A DNA stretch of 64,000 nt from NCBI RefSeq assembly GCF_963678635.1, contig NC_087062.1, forward strand, positions 79,983,200 to 80,047,199, read 5' to 3'. This document shows, in pieces, positions 11,001 to 17,878 of the stretch (the first letter of the stretch is position 1; the number at the start of each line of letters is the position of its first letter). This DNA comes from Symsagittifera roscoffensis (lineage: Eukaryota; Xenacoelomorpha; Acoela; Convolutidae). The notes under the pieces were generated by a model that was not told the DNA's origin, made no database searches, and saw only the letters and a program-made list of their open reading frames with translations. Position numbers and translations under genes: made by a program.

Positions 11001-12937
11001 GTTGCTCCAGTCAGAGTGCGGTCACTCCTTTTGGATTTATAACCGGTTGACTTTATCCCCGCCATGAGAATGGGTGGCACCATCGCTATATCAGTTAATA
11101 TTCTATCTGTGCCAGACAATTGATAATCACCTTGCCCCAAATCCATGACTTCCTCGACTCGTTTTCTTTTCGCTGAGTTACCAGCTTTCATCGATATTTC
11201 CGAATCCACTTTCGTCTTTCCAATCCTCCTCGGCATCACTCTGCTGCCTAACTTCATTTTCATCGCATTGATTTTATCAATCACCATTTTCGATCGCATC
11301 GTTCCTCTCCTGGTCCTTGACAGGTACACCACCTCTCCTTCATTGTCCTGCGGTGTCATCTTGATGGGAGAATTCGCTTCACTCTCATCAGTGGCTGAGT
11401 CGATCAATAACTCACTCAGTCTCCCTTCACACTCATCAAGCTTGTCAAGTACTTCTCTCATCAAGGGTTGATTGAGACCTGTTTTGAGAATGGACTGGGT
11501 CCCATAGCTCTGAATCACAGTCCAGACTTCTTCCATGAACGCCACTCTGTCCAGCTTACATCCCGTCCTACTCTCGTGGTCTCGGTGATGTACTTCCCAT
11601 TCTTCTTCGGGCAGCGTTCCCAAGAAAGGTACTCTGGCTGAGGCCTCTATTCTTCTCCTTCGAGGTGATTCCATAAGGATTCTCTGGTCGTTATTTCTTG
11701 AATTGCCAGGAGAGCTGCTCTCCGGCAAATTCCGTTTCATCTCCTCAAAGGCTGACGGAGGTTCCAGTGTCGAGATGCCTTCATCCGCTGGCTCAGTCGT
11801 TTCCAACGTGTCTGCATTATTCTCAAGATCACTGAAGATATTGAAATCCAGGCTGGATGTTCCTCCTGTCGATGCCCTGTCGTCCTCCCCACCAGCTTCA
11901 TCTTGTTGCATGGGTTCTTCAGTCTGACGGTTTCCACCCTGTCTGTCATCTCCTTCTGACTTGTCCCTATTCGAGTTCGATGGTCCTTGTTTGTCATTGT
12001 CAGCTTCTTCCTGGAATCTCGGTATGAGCAATGTACCGGCTGATTTATCTTCCTCTTCTCCATGGACCACTTTGATTTCTTCGCAGCCGAAGGGTGCTAG
12101 GAAAATTCTCGTCTGCAATACTCCCGCAGCTTTCATCTCTTTTCTCACACTGGTCAGGATTACTGAGGCTTCAGGCAATTCAGTCCTGCCTCTCATCCTC
12201 ATTGGAGCTAAGCCTAGTCCCCTCCATTCCTCATCAAATCCTTCAGGCTTGGGAGTAGCAGCGTTGCTTATTCGCCTTCTCGTCGCTTGATCCGTGTACG
12301 CAAATCGTGTGTACTGTAACACGGCGGCATTTCTCCCCACGAAGTATGGATCCATCGTCGCCGAGAAATTCCCTACTCTCCTTTCATTGGTTTCGAATGC
12401 TCTCAACCTAAGAGTTTGTACTACGGAGACTGCTCCGAGCAACATCCTTCTTATCAGAGGGAATTCAGGGATTGCTTCGGGTAGCTTCTTGTAATCGCCC
12501 CAGTCCTTCGTCTCTTCTCTCACCTTGTGATACGCTGCTGTGAGACGAGGCACTCTGGTCATTTCACCATTCGTTTTGTCATAGGGCCTCAGATTCCAAA
12601 GCTTTGGAAACACCTCGATGTGCCCTCTTTCTACTTCTCCCATGCGGTCACAGAAGTGATCGTCAAAATTGATGACTGTCATCTCTGGCTCCGATATTTT
12701 CGCAAATAACAGATCTTCACTCATGAGCTCTCGCAATGCGTGCTGCTCACACCAGTTCAGTGTACTACCGTCCACTGCCGATATGAGGTTCAGGTGCAGA
12801 GTTCTCAAGTTCAGGTGCAAGTTTTCAAGTTCTCCACACTCTGAAAGTCTGTGTTCAGAGGCAAAGCGTAGCCAAGTTTCTTTCCCCTCTGTATTGTCAC
12901 TGTTGTTGCTTCTGTGTTCAATAACACACTCACACAC
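8057..12937 (-). CDS. Accessory ORF, 1626 aa, family unknown
   Basis: A very large protein that I cannot assign to any known family. It has no signal peptide, clear membrane anchor, or Env or polymerase motif. Residues about 300-430 are acidic and low-complexity; the remainder looks globular. Two C-terminal signatures recur elsewhere in the window: LTHDEFPCHCLLQTWWY and RKRLMPWFRANMTAWLY. The first matches the relic near 62.1 kb and the second the relics near 57.9 and 61.8 kb, so they mark a conserved family. The first ~45 residues are read in another frame through the copied pol piece, so the native protein probably began further upstream, perhaps continuous with the 705-aa ORF (same frame). 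E2 keeps only the last ~240 residues. Confidence 0.75.
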   Translation of the reverse strand: MCECVIEHRSNNSDNTEGKETWLRFASEHRLSECGELENLHLNLRTLHLNLISAVDGSTLNWCEQHALRELMSEDLLFAKISEPEMTVINFDDHFCDRMGEVERGHIEVFPKLWNLRPYDKTNGEMTRVPRLTAAYHKVREETKDWGDYKKLPEAIPEFPLIRRMLLGAVSVVQTLRLRAFETNERRVGNFSATMDPYFVGRNAAVLQYTRFAYTDQATRRRISNAATPKPEGFDEEWRGLGLAPMRMRGRTELPEASVILTSVRKEMKAAGVLQTRIFLAPFGCEEIKVVHGEEEDKSAGTLLIPRFQEEADNDKQGPSNSNRDKSEGDDRQGGNRQTEEPMQQDEAGGEDDRASTGGTSSLDFNIFSDLENNADTLETTEPADEGISTLEPPSAFEEMKRNLPESSSPGNSRNNDQRILMESPRRRRIEASARVPFLGTLPEEEWEVHHRDHESRTGCKLDRVAFMEEVWTVIQSYGTQSILKTGLNQPLMREVLDKLDECEGRLSELLIDSATDESEANSPIKMTPQDNEGEVVYLSRTRRGTMRSKMVIDKINAMKMKLGSRVMPRRIGKTKVDSEISMKAGNSAKRKRVEEVMDLGQGDYQLSGTDRILTDIAMVPPILMAGIKSTGYKSKRSDRTLTGATLEMEILSQCGESKMRDFKPSPLNHGKGSVAGQLTPVEYNRLTVSETVSIDEPTGGYMEMLEYRNSARGYVVALEDEKAMEGYLEMMLQGTTLKQKAYGTLASSDVEAETIEQLVSLPWKAVVLRYFEEEMRTTPRIHALVAVPYVRTELQLRLAWCMMGLTREEYDSEERKRSKEEKVFLMTNLRDLIVQEGAAVACAKRRDALCFIRFLIEQISVPALSTCVKMLKEGDERTKAMFLLAMLDMQQSKPMRVNMKEPEELEPMKKIDEIRRFSNKELRLTKESMGALPKSSEYCGPIKKKSYSYVSGIIGIAYNPFLSEDIRDCFFDYEQAVLLRFWTSRIVTTKSVNNPQAKLGLVLEEEVTAPSVPKSDKRVEFGLGFSDELLRTSLMAVWELMKPSWCPSPNADSILRATQDIQRELNADCNLRDLNIIYNVMITASKSNGEDKVELPGWGPEDWVKPGSCLAEVCGLEGHVCGSLDCVKTLEKQHKQLTVLFGNVVMKARTETELIADCHGGTDVNLVTALGFYSMFGSLESLLNLEQKHEMVTAISVEVFPGVLQTEQKYIGKWREAIETEMNIRHSETYCRPSGARYLVGSTLAPMCKSRYPVHFVAVDVKSTRTIVDQAFSVPKCVRLARMSEKSYVLLCKMFSAVPERTKEELESILGKKFMGYVSGNFSDFEKQKQRGSTVTDYNAVDENDEIHRVMMEVEPLLEASGKRNWRSIMLTHDEFPCHCLLQTWWYPKCSNLVLIWDSGELLSMGLTDSSQPITIVIVGVMMAIRWLEAHVRENNRQEAPTREQLQKLDCLKDLDLFETMCKVLYIPMEVKKIWARKRLMPWFRANMTAWLYEYAKKHMSKHGRVYSEYQLDIGAGAFKRAFVTHRNAVTTAVKRISRTSERSGNEKAEMLKEDLERNVTLCLHNSFCRNRESNVDPLPCCKQRVEEQKCWRTASNSVRIVNDVLQDTETESAESASQEEEMEH

Positions 12938-13626
12938 AGTCCGCTCTGAGTGAGTGAGAAGCTTCTTCCTAAAATAGCCGAGCTTTTACTGTTTGGATTT
13001 GGTACCAGACACACCTGTCTGTCATTGCTGAGTTCATTCAGGTTCCTCATCCTAAACGTCGCTACTACGGCTTGGTTTGGTTTTAATCTAACTTTTCGAT
13101 CCAGAAAAATCGGCACCTTGGCCTGATTAATTAAGATCTTATTAAGGGGTCTTTTTTCATACTTTCTCTCAGGATCCTTGATCCTAATCAATCCGTCATT
13201 GAGATCGATCGTGACGTCAAAGTTGCGAACGAAATCCCTTCCTAAGATGAACTGGTCGGATTCGTCCAAGTTCTCTACTACTAGGAAGCTCATCCAAAGA
13301 TGTCTTCCTCCGAGCTGCAGTAAAATGATCGGGGTTCGTCCGGTGACATAGATCGCTCCCTGATTGGCAGCTGCCAACCTGATGTTTCTCGGTATGAGAT
13401 CCGACCTCCTATATGCTTCCACTTTAACGTCAGGGAACGCAAAGGTGACTGCTGGTCCATAGATCACTGTCACGAACTCCGTGACTCCTCTGATCAGCGC
13501 CAAGGGATCGGTCCTCATAGCCAAGCTCAGATCTGTTAATAGCGGCATGCCTCCAACATGTCGTCTAACATCTTCCTCTCTATCAATTGTTTCGTCTTCT
13601 CCGGTTCCAAAGCGATTTTGCTGCAA
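12811..13626 (-). CDS. Copied pol segment (protease C-half and linker) in the accessory region
   Basis: This is an open frame of 271 codons. The first ~75 residues (up to about 13400) do not resemble pol and may be the continuation of the 705-aa protein. From DLIPRNIRLAAANQGAIYV onward, roughly 200 residues align without gaps to the protease-to-RT linker of E1 pol (22.9-23.9 kb) at roughly three-quarters identity. It includes FILGRDFVRNFDV and GLCVSVLLNT. The catalytic DTG of the protease lies just upstream of the homology and is absent. The frame has stayed open despite the divergence. It overlaps the ends of both neighbouring ORFs in different frames. Confidence 0.7.
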   Translation of the reverse strand: MQQNRFGTGEDETIDREEDVRRHVGGMPLLTDLSLAMRTDPLALIRGVTEFVTVIYGPAVTFAFPDVKVEAYRRSDLIPRNIRLAAANQGAIYVTGRTPIILLQLGGRHLWMSFLVVENLDESDQFILGRDFVRNFDVTIDLNDGLIRIKDPERKYEKRPLNKILINQAKVPIFLDRKVRLKPNQAVVATFRMRNLNELSNDRQVCLVPNPNSKSSAILGRSFSLTQSGLCVSVLLNTEATTVTIQRGKKLGYALPLNTDFQSVENLKTCT

Positions 13627-15700
13627 GAGATACTGGAAGAGTGTGTCTCAGGTCTCTTATTTTGTTCCACGAGTCTGTGGATTTCTTCATATCCAGATTC
13701 CTCACTCTCTCTTTCATCTGCTCTGGACAACGTGCCAGTTTCATCAGTCCTCCCAAGTTTCCGTGGGTTATTGCGATCAATGTCAGAAGTCCATCTAGTC
13801 GCAGGTTCTGTATTCCATCCGTGAGCAGTATCACCGGTCCTTTCACGAAATTCTCCGCTCCAAATGTCACGAACAGGGCTATTGATTCCACTATCGATAC
13901 TTTCACTACCGCTTGGAGGAATTCCTTTATCAAGTAGTGCGAGACTTTCGGGTAGACTTTTGCCAAGAAGGACGCGGTCCATCCGGCTCCCAACCCTTCT
14001 AGCATGCTGTCTGTCCTTTCAAATCCCTCCTGTCCTTTCACTTCCTGGGTCCAGAAGGTTTCCAGAGTAATCTGACACATTCTGTTCACGAACTCAGCTG
14101 TCTTTTCTCCGGCATTTTCCGCCAGGTTCACCTCCTTCAACAAGTAGGCGTGTATCTTAGTGATCATTACTGGGCCTTGCTGAAAAGCATCTGCACCCAA
14201 TGCCGATACTCTCGGATTCAGGTGTAGCCACTGGTTTGCTTCCGGCTTGGTTCTCAGCACCATCGCTTCCAGATGAGCTCTCGTCTCCAGTGAATTCTTT
14301 CTTCTCGTGTCTTCACTCGCCACTTCCATTGCTCGGAACCACAAGTCGTTGGACATCGCCGTGATCACTCGATGGTCGTCATCTATTCCTGGTTTCAGTT
14401 TGAGCTGCCGACTGAAGTTGGACAGTTCCAACCCCAGCACTTCGTCCAACACCAACATGTGTAGCGCGTGGTCCTTGAACCCTCTCATCGCGTTTGAGAT
14501 ATCTGACCATACTGCAGGCAGTTCAGCCTTAAGTGGCCTCAGGTTCTCCATTTCTATCATGCGATTCGGGGCTGATATGATCACATCATATTTTCCCTCC
14601 GAAAGTAAGGCTACCATTGCATACACAAATTTCAGTCCATCCGGGAGATATGCATATCCCGGAGACAACGCAAATACTACTCTCAACGTCACTTTATTGA
14701 ATGATCCCTCCTTTGTCGCGTCTACCACTTCACCCATTGACTCCAGGATGTCTTTTATCGCGGGCCATACTGCGTTTTCTGCTGTTGCAGGATCTCTGAG
14801 CCTGCTCAGAAAACCTCTACTGTGTAGATGGTCATTGATGCCAGCAAACACAATCGTTATCGGGTTCATTTCTGTCTGCCTTTGTACCCCTATAGCCAAT
14901 GACACTGATTGCAATAGGTCTAGGTCAACTGCGGCCAGCATTATGACGTCCGGCCAAAACAAAGAATTAGAGGTGTACACGAACTCTGAATTCGCTACTA
15001 CCATGATTTTGGCCTTTCTCATCTCTGCTTTGTCGTAGGCGGCGAAGATGGTCTCATCTTTCTTTATCGCTGTCAATCCGCCATATCTCTGGGCATCACC
15101 ATCTTGGTTCACTAGTTTTGGGTACACTCTCTCCTTCACATGACCAGGTGGTGTCGTCAATTGCCTAAATATCTTCACGTGTTGTCCAATCGGCGCTCTC
15201 GCCGTCAGGAATCTTCCTGGCCTTTCTTCACGATTCCTCTCATCATGGTTCAATCTCACATCTTGCAACGGTCTTGCATTCACAGGTCCTATTGTGTTGT
15301 TGGAGGGCAGTCCCTCCAAGTCGGCAAATCTCAAGGCCGTCGTGGAGCTGAAATTTATGCTAGCGGCTATCAACCAGTCTACGCCGGTTATCGAGTACAA
15401 TCTGTTGACGGATAGCGTCGCTCCATTCAGCATCCTCCTTGCATCTTCGATGAAGCTCACTCTCTGTAGGTCCAGCTTCATTAGTTCTTCTTTGTATATA
15501 TGCCAAGGAGACGGTATGGATCGCGACCACATCAATGAGCCTCTGCTCGGTCTTTCCTCTCGACTGGTACTCGTCGTCTCCGATCTAGTGTCCGATCTAG
15601 ATGTGCCGGCTACTTCTTCGATTGGTTGGTTGACAGGTCCTATCCTTCTCCTAGGATGAATTGTTCTCCTCATCGGTGCCTCTCCCAACCGATCCTGCAC
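13583..15700 (-). CDS. Accessory ORF, 705 aa, possible degenerate SGNH-like domain
   Basis: Not assignable with confidence. The N-terminal ~60 residues are Arg/Ser-rich and probably disordered. Residues 230-300 have a strand IMVVANSEFV (Ser238), a second strand VIMLAAVDLDLL, and ITIVFAGINDH (Gly287, Asn289), an order like SGNH blocks I and III with GDS changed to ANS. A matching Asp-x-x-His block V was not found, so catalysis is doubtful. A later stretch is rich in helices (SHYLIKEFLQAVVKVSIVES). Its start overlaps the end of the 600-aa ORF by 31 bases in another frame, so expression may need reinitiation, frameshifting or splicing. It is wholly deleted from E2. Confidence 0.7.
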   Translation of the reverse strand: MQDRLGEAPMRRTIHPRRRIGPVNQPIEEVAGTSRSDTRSETTSTSREERPSRGSLMWSRSIPSPWHIYKEELMKLDLQRVSFIEDARRMLNGATLSVNRLYSITGVDWLIAASINFSSTTALRFADLEGLPSNNTIGPVNARPLQDVRLNHDERNREERPGRFLTARAPIGQHVKIFRQLTTPPGHVKERVYPKLVNQDGDAQRYGGLTAIKKDETIFAAYDKAEMRKAKIMVVANSEFVYTSNSLFWPDVIMLAAVDLDLLQSVSLAIGVQRQTEMNPITIVFAGINDHLHSRGFLSRLRDPATAENAVWPAIKDILESMGEVVDATKEGSFNKVTLRVVFALSPGYAYLPDGLKFVYAMVALLSEGKYDVIISAPNRMIEMENLRPLKAELPAVWSDISNAMRGFKDHALHMLVLDEVLGLELSNFSRQLKLKPGIDDDHRVITAMSNDLWFRAMEVASEDTRRKNSLETRAHLEAMVLRTKPEANQWLHLNPRVSALGADAFQQGPVMITKIHAYLLKEVNLAENAGEKTAEFVNRMCQITLETFWTQEVKGQEGFERTDSMLEGLGAGWTASFLAKVYPKVSHYLIKEFLQAVVKVSIVESIALFVTFGAENFVKGPVILLTDGIQNLRLDGLLTLIAITHGNLGGLMKLARCPEQMKERVRNLDMKKSTDSWNKIRDLRHTLPVSLAAKSLWNRRRRNN

Positions 15701-17472
15701 GTCCTTTCTTCGACCTGGTTCACAAAGAGTTCTGCTTCCAGCTCATCCAACCGTTCTTGGAAGACTCGATTCAACCAAGCTTGTCCTTCGACACTGTCGA
15801 AGTGGATGCCATCTGTGGTCAGTCTGGCTTGATCCATGGCTCTCAATTCATGTTCAATGTCCATGAGGATCATTCTTCCGGCATTTCGATTTGCTAGGTT
15901 TCTCAAGATGTTGTTCCATCTCATGACTCCCTCGTTGTGCCTTCTTCCTGATGCTGTCAGGCTTCTTGCGTTCATTGGCACCGTGCAAACGGTCAGTACC
16001 GCGCAACTGAACTTCTGCCAGAGAGTAGTAAACAAACACACCATCATTGCTTCCCACAGTGCTTCCTGCTCATCTGATCCTCTGGAGATGTCATTCGTCC
16101 CAACTAAGATCATCACATTGGGTATCTTCCCTGGATTCATCAGCTCCACCATGCGATATAATTGGGCAATCGTTGCGCCTCCAAAGGCCATCACCGTGGT
16201 GACCCATGAGGTCCTCAAATTCGACAGCACTCTGACTAAGCTGTCTCCCAATATCAGGTGAGATGTCCCGAGTGGTGGTTGCTGCAGGTTCACAGCTGGG
16301 CTCCAGGTAGCTCGATTGAAGCAGGCTCTCGGATCTGTCTCCGGAACTCCCGTGAAATTATACTTCAATTGATTATTCTTCTGCACGTCTATTACACGAG
16401 ACACTTTCTTCGCTGGCATCTTCCTTACTTTCCTCTCTGGGATTCTCGAGTTCCCCATGAGTGGTGTCACGTTACTCATCCCTTGTCTGATTACTGTCTG
16501 GGAGAGTTGTACTCTGCCCGTATCGTCAATCGTTCCATAGGGTGCAGTCACCCCGGAACCTGGTGCATTCTTGTTAGCGACCAATCGTCCAGCTGTCTCT
16601 ATCAGTTTTCTCACTGTCTGTTCTACGACGGGATCACCCAAGGTGTCACTAGGATCCGGGATTGTTACTCGGTTCGTCTCTGCTGGAAGCCGTGTCTCCG
16701 TTGTTTGACTCATTTCTCGAGGTGTCAAGAGCTCCATCGGGGACTGCCCACGAGGAATATCCCTTGCAGGTATCACTTTCTCAATGGATGTCGTCACCGC
16801 CACCTGCTCCGATCGCTCTTTGTATTCCTGCCTTAAGCGTTCGATCTCTTGACCCTGCTTTTTGTTGCAGTCTTCAAACAACTTTCTCCACATGTCCCGG
16901 TCTTCCTCCATCGCCAGCATGGTCTTCGTCATATCGTCTAACTCCTTCTTCGTACTTCTCAACTGATCGTTCATCTCGTCCAGATCTTGTATGGTTTGGT
17001 TCGTCTGAACCTTCTGTGTTACTTTCGCCCCTTTTGGTGGCACAGCTGCTCTCAGTGGTGAACCAGACGAGGTCGCCTCGCTGTTCATCTCCCGATGCAT
17101 TCTCGTCAGCCCAGGTTTGGGCTTGGAGGGCATTGGCATCTCACCTGGTTGGTAAGTCCTAGAACTTCCCAACCCAGGCTCATTCGCCAAGTCACTCCCT
17201 GAGAGAGCCCCGTTTCTCCACCTCATCACTCTCATGTTCGGGCGGTCTAGTACTCCTCTTTCTCCATATGCTGCCATCAACAGGACTTCCGTGGGGCGGT
17301 CCCCACGGTTGTCGTGCCCCAAGATGTTAATCAGGGCGGTCAGCAACATGACCACCTCTGGGTCCTCCAGAGCGAAGTCTCGTTCGATCAGCCGACGATA
17401 GATCGCATCTACCATCGGTCCTACATATGCCTCTGCCAGGTCCATCAATTCATCCAGGTTGAAATTGTCCAT
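15670..17472 (-). CDS. Accessory ORF, 600 aa, C-terminal SGNH/GDSL hydrolase-like domain
   Basis: The N-terminal half is helical and charged, with a coiled coil around residues 150-215 (DEMNDQLRSTKKELDDMTKT). Residues about 403-575 carry the SGNH blocks in order: HLILGDSL (Ser411), AFGGATI (Gly431/432), VGTNDIS (Asn460), and TTDGIHFD (Asp554, His557). All four catalytic positions of the SGNH esterase/lipase superfamily are present, so activity is plausible; the substrate is unknown. An esterase domain is known from ORF1 of some LINEs, but I know of no standard Ty3/gypsy element with one. It sits directly after Pol, separated by 406 bases. The E2 copy stops at residue 481 and lacks the Asp-His block. 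Confidence 0.8.
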   Translation of the reverse strand: MDNFNLDELMDLAEAYVGPMVDAIYRRLIERDFALEDPEVVMLLTALINILGHDNRGDRPTEVLLMAAYGERGVLDRPNMRVMRWRNGALSGSDLANEPGLGSSRTYQPGEMPMPSKPKPGLTRMHREMNSEATSSGSPLRAAVPPKGAKVTQKVQTNQTIQDLDEMNDQLRSTKKELDDMTKTMLAMEEDRDMWRKLFEDCNKKQGQEIERLRQEYKERSEQVAVTTSIEKVIPARDIPRGQSPMELLTPREMSQTTETRLPAETNRVTIPDPSDTLGDPVVEQTVRKLIETAGRLVANKNAPGSGVTAPYGTIDDTGRVQLSQTVIRQGMSNVTPLMGNSRIPERKVRKMPAKKVSRVIDVQKNNQLKYNFTGVPETDPRACFNRATWSPAVNLQQPPLGTSHLILGDSLVRVLSNLRTSWVTTVMAFGGATIAQLYRMVELMNPGKIPNVMILVGTNDISRGSDEQEALWEAMMVCLFTTLWQKFSCAVLTVCTVPMNARSLTASGRRHNEGVMRWNNILRNLANRNAGRMILMDIEHELRAMDQARLTTDGIHFDSVEGQAWLNRVFQERLDELEAELFVNQVEERTCRIGWERHR

Positions 17473-17878
17473 ACTGTTCTTTCCAAGTTTGATTTGATTT
17501 CGATTTCAAGTTTTGACTCAAGTGAGCAATTAAATGATCAATCAGGATCTAGAAAAGGAATCACGACTGTCACACCTGTCAGTTTCACCTTAATATATAT
17601 CGTTAAAATTTGCTTAAAGACAGTTCAGATAAAAAGATATTTACCCTAAAATTTATTAAAATCAATTGGTTTCTAAAATTTTGGAATTCGACCTAAGATT
17701 GGACAGTCCAAACTTTGGATCTATTCCCAAGATCGTCATTTAGTTGTTCATGGTCACTAACGCTTACTTACCCATGATCTTAATAACCTAACACATAACA
17801 TAACATAACATAACATAACACACATATCACATATTACATGCAACTTGGTCTTTGGCCTAACACCCTCTCGCTCATCAC
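17473..17878 (-). promoter_or_regulatory. Spacer between Pol and the 600-aa ORF, possible internal promoter or splice region
   Basis: 406 bases without a gene. It holds a TATA-like ATATATATTAAG about 120 bases upstream of the 600-aa ORF start and a (CATAA)n run at 17793-17820 (about five units; about two in E2). Apart from that run the spacer is well conserved between E1 and E2. A downstream ORF after a stop needs its own message or a spliced one, so a promoter or acceptor is expected here. This is inference only. Confidence 0.35.

Noticed and set aside
8057-12937. The 1626-aa ORF as an envelope protein
   Set aside because: No signal peptide, furin-like site, cysteine-rich ectodomain or C-terminal membrane anchor is visible.
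14307-15038. A 243-codon plus-strand frame
   Set aside because: It is antisense to the 705-aa ORF, with no domain; an open reverse frame caused by codon bias. The same applies to the 242-codon frames at 17922 and 40246, antisense to the macro domain.
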